Under the pieces are notes generated by a model that saw only the letters and a list, made by a program, of their open reading frames with translations, did not search any database and had not been told where the DNA came from. A stretch of DNA of 60,000 bases, taken from NCBI RefSeq assembly GCF_964204645.1, contig NC_134029.1, forward strand, positions 965,501 through 1,025,500. The letters run 5' to 3'. This document shows, piece by piece, positions 1 to 11,300 of the stretch. Source of the DNA: Tubulanus polymorphus (lineage: Eukaryota > Nemertea > Palaeonemertea > Tubulaniformes > Tubulanidae). The position numbers and the translations under genes were made by a program. How positions within the stretch are numbered: the stretch's first letter is position 1; every line of letters starts with the position of its first letter.

Positions 1-648
1 AGAGCCTAGAACTGTGGAACTGGATTCAGTGTGGAACCAGATCCAGAACTGTGGGACTGAGCTTAGAACTGTGGAACTGGATTCAGTGTGGAACCAGATC
101 CAGAACTGTGGGACTGAGCTTAGAACTGTGGAACTGGATTCAGTGTGGAACCAGATCCAGAACTGTGGGACTGAGCTTAGAACTGTGGAACTGGATTCAG
201 TGTGGAACCAGATCCAGAACTGTGGGACAGAGCCTAGAACTGTGGAACTGGATTCAGTGTGGAACCAGATCCAGAACTGTGGGACTGAGCTTAGAACTGT
301 GGAACTGGATTCAGTGTGGAACCAGATCCAGAACTGTGGGACTGAGCTTAGAACTGTGGAACTGGATTCAGTGTGGAACCAGATCCAGAACTGTGGGACT
401 GAGCTTAGAACTGTGGAACTGGATTCAGTGTGGAACCAGATTCAGAACTGTGGGACTGAGCTTAGAACTGTGGAACTGGATTCAGTGTGGAACCAGATTC
501 AGAACTGTGGGACTGAGCTTAGAACTGTGGAACTGGATTCAGTGTGGAACCAGATCAAGAACTGTGGGACTGAGCCTAGAACTGTGGAACTGGATTCAGT
601 GTGGAACCAGATCCAGAACTGTGGAACTGAGCCTAGAACTGTGGAAAT
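1..648. repeat. 57-bp minisatellite, about 11 copies
   Basis: Near-identical 57-bp units (core GGAACTGGATTCAGTGTGG) run in from the window edge. Since 57 is a multiple of three, open frames persist through the array (peptide unit ELDSVWNQIQNCGTELRTV), but there is no splice or homology support for coding. It lies within the downstream septin intron. Confidence 0.95.
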
Positions 649-784
649 GGATTGTGATTATAAATCGTACCTCTCCTCTTTATCAATCTGATCCCCGAAT
701 CCAACTGTATCAACGCAGGTTAACTTTAATCTCACATTGCTCTCACGTAAATCTACAAATATTAGAAAACATATAAATAACAGA

Positions 785-1112
785 TTGAAGGGGGTAGGGT
801 AAGAGGGGGGAAGGGTAAGAGGGGGGAAGACGAAGGAGGTTAGGGTAAGAGGGGGAAGACGAAGGTTAGGGTAAGACGGGGTAAGACGAAGGAGGTTAGG
901 GTAAGAGGGGGGAGATGAAGGAGGTTAGGGCAAGAAGGGGGAAGACGAAGGTTAGGGTAAGAGGGGGTAAGACGAAGGAGGTTAGGGTAAGATGAAGGAG
1001 GTTAGGGTAAGAGGAGGGAAGATGAAGGAGGTTAGGGTAAGAGGGGGTAAGATGAAGGTTAGGGTAAGAGGGGGGAAGACGAAGGTTAGGGTAAGAGGGG
1101 GTAAGATGATGT
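785..1112. repeat. G-rich degenerate tandem repeat with TTAGGG motifs
   Basis: The plus strand repeats GGTTAGGGTAAGAGGGGG and AAGACGAAGGA in irregular order, giving about 13 TTAGGG hexamers mixed with runs of four to six G. It is C-rich in the septin transcript and begins within ten bases of the exon 3 donor. It is interspersed, so it is not a telomere. Confidence 0.9.
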
Positions 1113-1118
1113 AAGTAC

Positions 1119-1232
1119 CATATGTATGAGCTTTAAGTTTCACTCCTGGTAGATCATGAGAACACGCCCCTGAATCAAACTCTGTATTAAACAATGTATT
1201 CATTAACGTCGATTTGCCAATTCCTGTTTCAC
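1119..1232 (-). CDS. SEPTIN6-like: Septin coding exon 3 (P-loop)
   Basis: Acceptor TTTTTAG precedes 1232. It encodes the G1 motif GETGIGKST and [11 protein letters not shown] up to KAHTY, then a split codon before donor GTACTT at 1118. The donor lies only a few bases from a TTAGGG-containing G-rich repeat that fills the start of the following intron. Confidence 0.92.
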
Positions 1233-4200
1233 CTAAAAATAAAACAAACAAATATTATAAAATGGCTTCACACAACCATAATCATTGAAAGAAAATTAGC
1301 TTTAATTCACTCTAAATCATAGAGTCACACTTCACTTCGCACATAGGTCATCTTAGAGACTCAGATCCAAGCCATAACTGTGCAACTAGATCCAGGATAT
1401 CAACTCTTTACAACTGGATCCAGGATATCAACTCTTTACAACTGGATCCAGGATATCAACTCTTTACAGAGTTGAACTAAATTCTAAAACTTACCGACAC
1501 ACATGATGTTAAAACAGAATCCTTGAGATACGGATTTATTGACGAGCTGATCGGGAAGACTGTCGAATCCAACATGGCCGTTCAAATTCAACGGTCGCAC
1601 ATCTTGAGGTTTCGTCAGAGTAGCGTGCGGCGCCCTCTACAACGAGATAGCATTTCTATTCGCATTAAACTTAGTTGCAATAATGGTTTCCATAGACACG
1701 AGATGTTGTCAGAGTCATTGTCTACTTCAGTATTAGAGAAAAACCCAAAATTTAAAGAAATTTAGAAGTTTTTTCGAAACTGTTTAACAATTGAGTTGAA
1801 ACTTTAAAATAATTCTCAATAGTTTTTTTTGTTGTTTCGATTGTCGAGTTTTTCTCTCGATGTAGTTGGAATAAATCCAACGGCGCGAGACGATGCCTAA
1901 AGCAGAGGAGAGTATGAACAAGCAGTGAGAGATGCAGAGTATCACAGCCTGTCATTAGTAAACCACACGACTGAAGAGTTCACCAAATATCAGTCACTAG
2001 AGACCATTTGGTCGCAGCGATGTTTGAAATACTAATAGAATCAGGATATATATATATATATATGTATATTTTGCGATGTGGTTGTGAATCATTCGACATG
2101 CGACAGTTGGTTATCTAATATAAGCAGGTGTTTTACACACAGAACACGAGATCTTCATGTATTTAAATAATGAATCAATACAGTTTAACTCTATAGCGAG
2201 TACAGTCCTATACGCCTCGCTCAGATATACAGTCAATTCATTACTTTCTTTAGAATTGATGTTTATCACTCGACATTCCACATCCCCCCCCAACCTCTCA
2301 GTTATCAATAATGAATTCAGACTGCGGTATAATGATGAATGTTATGTTTTTATAGCAGGTATGGGATCCATCAGCAGAGAACTGTAAATATGTAACAGAT
2401 TTCTATATCGCGATCAATCATTAGTTTCTATGTGTAACTTAAATACTAAAATACTGCTGCTCATTAATTATGTATAAATATATGAAGGTTATTGATTGAT
2501 TGTTCACTTCAAATTGTATCGAAGTTTGTTAGTTCACCACACATACACCTAAATCAATAGTACAATGAGTAAAACACTGGTCACACTGAACACTGACTTC
2601 AACAGTCACACTAGTGTCCACATCTTAGAGTCACACAGTGTCCAATACACTGACTTGATCTTCTTGGTAAACCGGTACATGTGTCACACACTAGTGTGTG
2701 ACACCCTTTCCATACTTGATTGAATGGGACAAAAAAAAAACAGGATTAACAGCACTCAGTTAGGACTACAGTTCGACTACACAACTGTGGACGACTGAAT
2801 GGAAACAGATCTTTTAATATCCACAGAATATAAACTTCTTAAATAGTGATTTCAGACAGAAAAATATACAGCCCATTATTGAATGAGGAGACATAGAGAC
2901 TTACATCAGTGGTTTCAGTACCACACCTCAACTGACTACTGGTACTAACAGTAGCTGCAGCAGCAGCAGCAGTAGACGGTGTCCGTCTTAAACTAGAACT
3001 AGAATATTTATATCCGTCTAAATGAGATCTACGTTCGTCGTAGGTACCCGAATATTTCTGTGAGAAATAACTACTATACATTGTTAATCCATGTACAGAG
3101 AGAGACTGACGTGACTGCGTCAACACAGTATACAGACCAGCTGCTACCATCAGCACGTGCTGCCATCTATCGTCGACACCATGACTAATCTAGACTGATT
3201 TATTTACAGACATTTATTAATAATCAATAATTTTCAGCTGATAGTCAAATAATGAGTATAAACACTATCTATAGTAACGGGATCTTTTTCATGCAGTTGA
3301 GAGTTATAAATCTCATTCATTCCAACACCAAAATCTAACACAATCTTTTCTGCAGGCTTTAACAAAGTTATTCATTCTTTGGCCCCGATTACCGTCAAAA
3401 TTCTTGAGTAAATAATGTTAAACATGTGAAAAACTCACTGCAGAATGGGAAATACTGAATTATTCGATGAAGTGATGTCATGGGGGACAGGGGGTTAAAA
3501 ATGTCTAAGTAGTGAGTTTTTAAAACTCTGTTGCAGTATCAGTGAAACTGTTAAACAGCCATTCGACTGATAAGCCGTTGCATTACTGAAGTCATCCCAA
3601 TTCAAATTACTTGATGTAAGGTCATCAACACAATAAATCTGATCTTGGAGTAATCACTGCATTAGCCTATTCAATGATTACTCCAAGATCCGTATGTCCC
3701 AGAACTATGATGACTTCAGCAGTGAGTTTGACTGAAAGAGTGATAAAGCATTGATTAACTATAGTTGAATGATTAGTCTTGGGTAATATTTTGATCGATA
3801 CTTGCTTCTGATATTTCAGTAGTTATTGACAGGATATTCCGACTAGTATCCAGCAAAGAGTCAGTAGTTTGACTCCGTGAAGAGGAGTCAATAGTCGATG
3901 AGTCTTCAATCTGAATGAAAGTCATTCATGGATTCAACCACGCAGGGAGAGAGAAATATGACTCATACAACACTTCACTTATTTACATATAATTAAAACC
4001 GTTCCAGATAATCGAACCACGTCTTTCCTCCCTCAAGTTAAAAACTGGTTTCGTCATGCGGCTGAGTTTAGTTATTGTAATATATAAATTTATGATTTAC
4101 GCTGCATGCTTTTATCATTAACGAGATGACACTAATTAAACAGATATCAGTAATTAACAAATAAACAAATCAGGCTAACAGGACATACACACAGAGATGA

Positions 4201-4396
4201 ATGATTAAATTTGACAGCAGCAGAAGAGTCTGACAGCCAGACAGGACGAGCATCCCCTCTGTTCCCCGACTCAAAACGGGTGCGGTTTTGAAATGTAATC
4301 TTTCGACGGTCGATTCGAGCCTGAAATCGACTGAGATCGCTATAAATTCACGGTTATTCTTACCGGCATTCGTTGGATTTCAGCTCCAGCAGCCAT
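1119..4396 (-). CDS. SEPTIN6-like: Septin, SEPT6/8/11 group, 5' part (3 exons, continues off the left edge)
   Basis: Septins are GTP-binding proteins that assemble into hetero-oligomeric filaments at membranes and the cytokinetic furrow. Three minus-strand exons join in phase: 4364-4396 (start [11 protein letters not shown]), 1495-1636 and 1119-1232. The joined protein has the group's N-terminal block ([12 protein letters not shown], then [10 protein letters not shown]) and the P-loop GETGIGKST, followed by [11 protein letters not shown], all typical of SEPT6/8/11. It ends with a split codon after HTY, where the family continues with an Asp-Leu-Gln stretch. The remaining GTPase domain, septin unique element and coiled coil must lie left of base 1. 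A stop codon lies directly upstream of exon 2 in frame, so the acceptor at 1637-1638 is needed. The gene is head-to-head with neurobeachin, 768 bp between start codons. Exons 2 and 3 are very secure; exon 1 is inferred from a good donor, matching phase and an MAA- start. Confidence 0.88.
1380..1468. repeat. 28-bp tandem repeat, 3 copies
   Basis: Three copies of a 28-bp unit (GGATCCAGGATATCAACTCT core) lie just inside septin intron 2. Confidence 0.9.
1495..1636 (-). CDS. SEPTIN6-like: Septin coding exon 2
   Basis: Acceptor TTGTAG precedes 1636; donor GTAAGT starts at 1494. It encodes [20 protein letters not shown], then [19 protein letters not shown] and FCFNIMCV, the N-terminal segment and first beta strand of SEPT6/8/11 septins. 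It ends in phase 1, splitting the first Gly of the P-loop. Confidence 0.92.
2905..3150 (-). CDS. Candidate alternative first exon of the septin gene
   Basis: A minus-strand open frame starts with ATG at 3150 (another ATG at 3081) and runs 82 codons to a strong donor, GAT|GTAAGTC, at 2905/2904. It ends in phase 0, so it would splice in frame to septin exon 2 (RAPHATL...). The peptide is rich in Ser, Tyr and Thr ([20 protein letters not shown]) with a six-Ala run coded by CTG/CAG-type repeats. I see no homologue for it. It could be an isoform-specific septin N-terminus or a chance open frame beside a good donor. Confidence 0.4.
3584..3726. mobile_element. Small palindromic (MITE-like) element
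   Basis: Outer inverted arms contain ACTGAAGTCATC and GATGACTTCAG. An inner perfect 16-bp inverted repeat, GATCTTGGAGTAATCA and its complement, lies at 3640-3691 around an 18-base loop. No coding capacity; the size and fold fit a non-autonomous DNA element. Confidence 0.55.
4364..4396 (-). CDS. SEPTIN6-like: Septin coding exon 1
   Basis: ATG at 4396-4394 opens an 11-codon exon, [11 protein letters not shown]. It ends at a consensus donor (GTAAGAAT, from 4363) in phase 0, matching the phase-0 acceptor of exon 2. An MAA- start is common in SEPT6/8. It is too short to be proved by homology, so the call rests on splice sites, phase and position. Confidence 0.7.
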
Positions 4397-4520
4397 TTTA
4401 ATACTTTGTACGGCGCCACCTTCCATTTACTGGTAATTTATTCACGGATATTTCTATGATGATTCTCTATTCAATGTTCAATACTGGGTCAACCCGGAAA
4501 TAAATTACTCATATTGACAG

Positions 4521-4531
4521 TGCGCCTGCGC
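4521..4531. promoter_or_regulatory. NRF1-like site
   Basis: TGCGCCTGCGC matches the NRF1 consensus variant and lies about 125 bp upstream of the septin ATG. The same 11-mer recurs at 52448-52458 upstream of mab-21. Confidence 0.5.
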
Positions 4532-4777
4532 GGTATCCCAAATCAAGGTCGAATACCCATTAAAAACACCAATTCAAATGATATTTCTTCCAAAACCTCG
4601 AAATTAGGAAATTTTTTAACAATATCGTTCTTTCAATTCATTCGATAAAGATTTTCGTAGATCACTATAATCGAAGTATGAATATTTTTCGGGCCATTCA
4701 AATAATTGGGATTCGAACTCACTGGTGAATCGATGGCTAGGGTTAGGGTTCGAGTCAGGTATGCGCATCCATTTCGA

Positions 4778-4785
4778 TGACGTCA
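4778..4785. promoter_or_regulatory. CRE (TGACGTCA)
   Basis: A perfect palindromic CREB/ATF consensus sits midway between the two divergent genes. Confidence 0.5.
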
Positions 4786-4989
4786 GTAAGCGCCGTCCAT
4801 CGAACCACGCGTGCGCGAGTTTATATTTATTCACCGCGGACAGTATATAACCTTTCAGTAAACAAATACCGAATGAACTCTAGAAATCACGATATTGTCA
4901 CAGAATTCTATCAAATCTGGTCAAATATCTAATAAAACTATATTTATTTTTTTCATAAAGATAACTAAGGGGAGAAAAATGAATTAAAG

Positions 4990-4994
4990 CCAAT
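4990..4994 (+). promoter_or_regulatory. CCAAT box
   Basis: CCAAT inside CCAATCAGCG, a good NF-Y match, 171 bp upstream of the neurobeachin start codon. Confidence 0.5.
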
Positions 4995-5036
4995 CAGCGG
5001 CGGCCGTGTATTAACCGCCCTGAAGCAGGAAGTGAA

Positions 5037-5063
5037 ATGGCGGATCGAGGTGTATCGCTGTGA
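5037..5063 (+). other. Candidate uORF in the neurobeachin leader
   Basis: ATGGCGGATCGAGG... encodes MADRGVSL then a stop, in good start context (G at -3, G at +4). It ends 101 nt before the neurobeachin ATG. Whether it is in the mRNA depends on the unmapped transcription start. Confidence 0.35.
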
Positions 5064-5164
5064 AATACTGCGAGAAAATTATCATAAAATCACTGTTTTC
5101 TATTGGATATACTGGCGTCGGAGCGGAATATCTAACAGATTGAAACAGAAACCGGTGTGTGAAT

Positions 5165-5332
5165 ATGGCTTCAGATCAGCCGAGTCAACCAGTCGACGAG
5201 AAAGACGTTAAAACAGTCGATGATATACTGAAATTACCCGGAAATGTTCAACTGAAGTTCGGATTATTGATCGGTTTGATAGAGGTTGGACAGGTCTCTG
5301 ATAAAGATGTAGTCGATACTGTATTGAATTTG
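5165..5332 (+). CDS. NBEA: Neurobeachin exon 1 (start)
   Basis: Residues 1-56, [13 protein letters not shown] then [20 protein letters not shown], matching the family's first conserved helix (MKFAVLIGLIQVGEVSNRDI in human NBEA). Donor GTAAGT, phase 0. The N-terminal leader is shorter than in vertebrate NBEA. Confidence 0.92.
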
Positions 5333-8300
5333 GTAAGTTTAGGAGGTCCACTCTCAGGTGGATGCAACAGTAAAGTGGATGTAATACGATTTAACAGCTG
5401 TTAATGTTGATAAGAAATCCTCCACAAGGTTAAACCTCAACTCAAAACATACTGCACTCACTGGTGACACTGACACTGAAGTACTACTGACTGCTAATAA
5501 TGATAGTGAACGTACTGCAGAGAGTTGTACAATGACAAATCACACAGCACCAGATCCATTGTTACGCAGTAAACCATCGCACAATGATCTCATCCTGTGG
5601 AAGTTTCCATCCATTTTTAAGTGATTCTTTGAGGTTTTTTTATACAATGTTCTGCAGGTTCTAGGTTCATGTTGGATACAAAAAAGTTCTGTATACGTGA
5701 CCCAAATCATCAGCCCATAACCTTAAGTATAGGCCTAACATCTGTTTGCAGCACCCTTCTGTTTGAAAAAATGATTTTTGTAGCCTACATAGAACAGTCC
5801 CTGTATAACTGTAGAGATAGAATACAGCTCAGTAATTGTTGTATTACCATTTCATGCAGTCTCATATTCAGCAAATATTTGCAGAAATTAATGTTATCAG
5901 TGAAAACGTTTTATTGCCCTGCCCTATCAGACTAATATATCATTGAATAGAATACAGCATTCAGTGCTGTGAACTTATATAGAAATATCAGAATCTATTT
6001 GAAGGGCAGAAACTGACAACTGACAGTGACTCGGAGCGAAGATAAGACATATTGTAGTAGGGAATAAAAGAATCTTTCATATGGATACGTGAGAATTTGT
6101 ACTATAGAAAAATCAGTACTCATGAGTCTCATAATACCATCGGGTTTGAATCGCTGCAAGGGAGGAACATGACCTGACAGAGTGTCACGATGCAATCTGG
6201 TTCAAATCCCTGCCGAGGGTGGAATGTGGCAGAGTTTCACGATGCAATCAGGTTTGAAAGGAGGATTAATACATGTTATAAATCTCTGATAATACCTTGC
6301 TACATCCAGGTATCACATTGTTCACTACTGTATTCAGAAGTTGACTAGCTGCTTTCACTATTCTAGCATCCGCCTTTAAACACAATATCTGAGGAGATGC
6401 CGCTTGTTGCTGCTTCATCACTGACTCCTTACAAAAAACAAACAAACTTCAGACATTATACAGTTGTGTGGGTGTTCATTTGAGCGTCGAGACAAGTATT
6501 CATCAATTATACATGAAGGATAAGACACTAGTTGTCATCATTTCGAGCATTTCCTCGAATCATGCATAGGCCTACAGTCAGTTTTATCTTATTGAAGCTG
6601 TGAAGATTTTCAATTTAAAATGTAGATTTAGTGTTTTGTAAACGGTTGGTGACTTGCTGCTGGGGTGTTTTATGAATGATTGCTGACTTGCTGCTGGATT
6701 ATTTTATAAGTGGTTCCTGACTGGTATTGATTGATGTATTGTAATCAATGTATTAGTTCACTACTCACTCTCTCATTACCAGTGCTTGATAACTGTTTGA
6801 TTAAGAATAATGAATTGATGTTTCAGACACGTAGCCTGCCTGCACAGGGTAGTGAGGATGTTAGTTTGGTATCGGAGTCCTGACTATTTATAAACCTTTA
6901 TTTTCTATCCCCCCTGAATTACTAATGATACATTACAATGATCAAAAATGAAAACTTATAGATTAACTGATATGTATTTGTCACTGATGTGAAACTGCAT
7001 TTACTGCATTCAAATAGATGATACATGAATAGATCAATGTTTGAAATACAGTGAGATAGAGAGAGATGAATATTGATACTGACAGACACGTACCTGTATG
7101 TCTATATTCACCACACCAGTGACACGTACCTGTATGTCTGTATTCACCACACCAGTGACACGTACCTGTATGTCTGTATTCACCACACCAGTGACACGTA
7201 CCTGTATGTCTATATTCACCACACCAGTGACACGTACCTGTATGTCTGTATTCACCACACCAGTGACACGTACCTGTATGTCTGTATTCACCACACCAGT
7301 GACACGTACCTGTATGTCTATATTCACCACACCAGTGACACGTACCTGTATGTCTGTATTCACCACACCAGTGACACGTACCTGTATGTCTATATTCACC
7401 ACACCAGTGACACGTACCTGTATGTCTGTATTCACCACACCAGTGACACGTACATGTATGTCTGTATTCACCACACCAGTGACACGTACCTGTATGTCTG
7501 TATTCACCACACCAGTGACACGTACCTGTATGTCTGTATTCACCACACCAGTGACACGTACCTGTATGTCTATATTCACCACACCAGTGACACGTACCTG
7601 TATGTCTGTATTCACCACACCAGTGACACGTACCTGTATGTCTATATTCACCACACCAGTGACACGTACCTGTATGTCTGTATTCACCACACCAGTGACA
7701 CGTACCTGTATGTCTGTATTCACCACACCAGTGACACGTACCTGTATGTCTATATTCACCACACCAGTGACACGTACCTGTATGTCTGTATTCACCACAC
7801 CAGTGACACGTACCTGTATGTCTATTCACCACACCAGTGACACGTACCTGTATGTCTGTATTCACCACACCAGTGACACGTACCTGTATGTCTGTATTCA
7901 CCACACCAGTGACACGTACCTGTATGTCTGTATTCACCACACCAGTGACACGTACCTGTATGTCTGTATTCACCACACCAGTGACACGTACCTGTATGTC
8001 TATATTCACCACACCAGTGACACGTACCTGTATGTCTGTATTCACCACACCAGTGACACGTACCTGTATGTCTGTATTCACCACACCAGTGACACGTACC
8101 TGTATGTCTGTATTTACCACACCAGTGACACGTACCTGTATGTCTATATTCACCACACCAGTGACACGTACCTGTATGTCTGTATTCACCACACCAGTGA
8201 CACGTACCTGTATGTCTGTATTCACCACACCAGTGACACGTACCTGTATGTCTGTATTCACCACACCAGTGACACGTACCTGTATGTCTGTATTCACCAC

Positions 8301-11300
8301 ACCAGTGACACGTACAGCGAGGAGTTGTTCTCATCCCTCGTTTGTTCTCAATGGATTCAGTTTTTACTCATCACAGCTCATTACATCCCCTCATATTTAA
8401 TCCTTGTTTCCATATATTAATAAGCCGGTTTAGTGAGTGACCTCACTTCACATCCTATTATCATCTAGAGGATTCACGCTGTGCCCAATTATGGTAATGG
8501 GACTATTGGAGGCTGGTGGACGGTCTCGGTCTCCCAGCCTCAAAATTTTCTCAAAGGCAGGGGTAGAAGCCATGTGATAACCATAGGTGGGAGCTGGTTG
8601 TAAATATCAGGTGACCAGCTATACACCAATCAAAAGCTAGGGTTAGGAGCCATGCGCTAACCCTAGGTGGGATCTGTTTGTAAATATCAGGTGAGCAGCT
8701 CTTGACCAATGACAGGCTAGGGTTAGGGTTATTGTTATGCAGATTCATTGACCAGCTATAGACTCATTTGCATAAAGTGCCAGCTCTAGACCAATGACAG
8801 GTTAGGGTTAGGGTTATTGTTATGCAGATTCATTGACCAGCTATAGACTCATTTGCATAATTGCCAGCTCTAGACCAATGACAGGTTAGGGTCAGGGTCA
8901 CAGTGATTGAGTGACCAGCTATAGTCTCATTCATAATACTCTCTGCCATACACAACTACTATGATAATTGTTTACAATAAACACAATCTACTGAAATAAC
9001 TAAAATCCCTCAGTTTACCACCCAGTTTAATTGGTGTGAAGTGTGAAACTATCTCTGGCAGGTGACTTCATTTACATTCACAATTTCTATCCTGTCTAAT
9101 TTATCCAAGAACAACTATTGAATTATGTTTTTCAAGTCGTAACATTTTTTAACTCTTTATTTTGTTTTTTTTTTGTAAAAATGAAATATTGATTGATAGA
9201 TGTAGATAGAATGCGGTTGTATTTGTGTGAAGTACTCTTCAATTCTCCAATATTCACTCAACATTCCCATACATTACACATTATATTTATTACTGAAATA
9301 GTCGAATAGGGCCTATTGAAAACACCAGTCTCATATCTGAGACTACTACAGCTGGTCTCATATCTGAGACTACTACAGCTGGTCTCATATCTCAGATCAC
9401 TGGAACCGGTCCCATATTTAAGACTACTGGAATGTCATATCTGAGACTACTACAGCGCTGGTCTCATATTTAAGACTACTGGAATTTCATATCTGAGACT
9501 ACTACAGCGCTGGTCTCATATCTGAGACTACTACAGCTGGTCTCATATCTGAGACTACTGCAGCTGGTCTCATATCTGAGACTACTACAGCTGGTCTCAT
9601 ATCTGAGACTACTACAGCTGGTCTCATATCTGAGACTACTACAGCTGGTCTCATATCTGAGACTACTACAGCTGGTCTCATATCTGAGACTACTACAGCT
9701 GGTCTCATATCTGAGACTACTACACCTGGTCTCATATCTGAGACTACTACAGCTGGTCTCATATCTGAGACTACTACAGCTGGTCTCATATCTGAGACTA
9801 CTACAGCTGGTCTCATATCTGTGACTACTACACCTGGTCTCATATCTCAGATCACTGGAACCAGTCTTGTATTTAAGACTACTGGAATGTGGTTTCAGAT
9901 ATAAGATCAGTTCTAGTTTTATATGTGAAATCACTAGAACTGGGGTCTATGAGTGAATCCAATTCTTGCAATGAAGAAAAACATGTTTTTACGTATTGAT
10001 TTGGGAGGTAATAATCAGCAGCAAGTCCTCAGGTCCCGCACTCCGCTGTTTTATCGGATATTTTTTCAGTAGGAAGTTGATTTAGTGACATAACTCACAC
10101 AGACAATTCAATTTCCTAGCAGTATGTGGATGGGAGCTGTTGATGAGAATAGCGTATCCACGAGGCAGGAGATATTCACCAAAAACAATAATACGAAGAG
10201 AGAGAACTACAAAAAGTGAACAGACTCCGCACCTGACAGCGCAGCAGAGTGAAACAGACACCTGTTGTTTTATCATTGAGTAAATAGATTGGTGTATTCC
10301 TAAAGATTCCCGAGGCCTTGAGGATGAGAAGGAGGATGAGAGTGAGAGGGAGAATGAGGAGTTAACTACATAATGTAGGAATTCTACATCAAATAAGATC
10401 AGTGTTGAGACTACGAAGTGTTGATGTATATTGATGTTGATGTGGGACACACCGAATATAGCTATTAACTGATTGTTTATTTCGTTGCCAATGATACATT
10501 GACGTTTTACAATTCATGTTTTTCTCAATAGCAGCAGCAGCAGCGGCAGTATCAGCAGCAGCAGTATCAGCAGTATCAGCTCATCATTGATACCATAGAT
10601 ACTGATACATAACTGTTTCCAATCGTCACGCTCGTTCAAGCAATCTGAATTCAATGCTTTCAAATTTTTGTCGAAATATCTCTACCAGCACTGGGTTTGT
10701 GGTTTACAGAATGTCTGGACCCCATATCTGAGTATGACTGTGGATCTGAGTTCATCAATCAGAACAGCAATCACAGAATGCTGTGTGATAATGATAGTGA
10801 TTAAGTGTGAGGGGAGTGAATAGTGTCAGGAGGGAACGGGGTCCTAGAGAAATTCATCTGATCTCACTGATATCTCGGTGATCAATTATTCATTGTCTCA
10901 GATACTGTGTGTGATAATGTACTGAGAATCTCATAATGAGATCTCGATATCATTTATCATTTTTTTCACGCTATTATCTTCATTATTATACAGCTATTGA
11001 TTGTGTCTGACACCTGGCTATGTACATAAACAGCCCTTAGTCATAGTTTGGTGTAAAGTATAAGATTTAAGGTTAGAATAAAAATCTGTGTCAGAAATAG
11101 ACCACTTATTTTTACACCAAAATCAGGAGCGCCAAATAAAGGGACAGGGAAAAAGAACTCGGTCGGCCGTTGTTTGGGGTCACGTGACATCATGACAATC
11201 GTTTCCTTTCGTTTGCATGAAATTTGACCTATAGAAGATTTAATAGAAAGCATGTTTTATGTTTTCCCTGTTAATAAACAATTCTTCAGTGATTTTAATA

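Larger units (their letters stand above)
1637..4363 (-). other. Septin intron 1
   Basis: Intron between the 33-nt first exon and exon 2. Apart from the candidate alternative exon at 2905-3150, a short TA run near 2050 and the hairpin element at 3584-3726, nothing recognisable was seen. Confidence 0.7.
4397..5164. promoter_or_regulatory. Bidirectional promoter region, septin / neurobeachin
   Basis: These 768 bp separate the two divergent start codons. Visible motifs: NRF1-like TGCGCCTGCGC at 4521-4531, a perfect CRE TGACGTCA at 4778-4785, further CpG-rich GCGC elements near 4760-4815, a TATATAA-like stretch near 4844, and an NF-Y type CCAATCAGCG box at 4990-4999. CpG density is higher than in the introns. 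Motif identity is seen; promoter activity in both directions is inferred from layout. Confidence 0.65.

Noticed and set aside
14-776. 225- and 241-codon frames at the left edge
   Set aside because: 57-bp tandem repeat with two frames open at once.
785-1112. Telomere end
   Set aside because: TTAGGG units are interrupted and irregular and are flanked by septin exon sequence; interstitial repeat only.
4616-4834. 72-codon minus-strand frame between septin and neurobeachin
   Set aside because: Lies in the shared promoter, has no homology, and the septin start at 4396 has better support.
6981-8300. Minus-strand [12 protein letters not shown] repeat as a zinc-knuckle protein
   Set aside because: Spacing is C-x2-C-x4-H-x3-C, not the knuckle's x4, and near-identical DNA units show recent array growth, not protein constraint.
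7087-8314. CRISPR-like array of 36-bp repeats
   Set aside because: No spacers; units are directly adjacent, and the context is an animal intron.
7098-8420. 440-codon plus-strand and 439-codon minus-strand open frames
   Set aside because: They are products of a 36-bp stop-free minisatellite; several frames are open at once and the frames switch at a 2-bp deletion. No splice or homology support.
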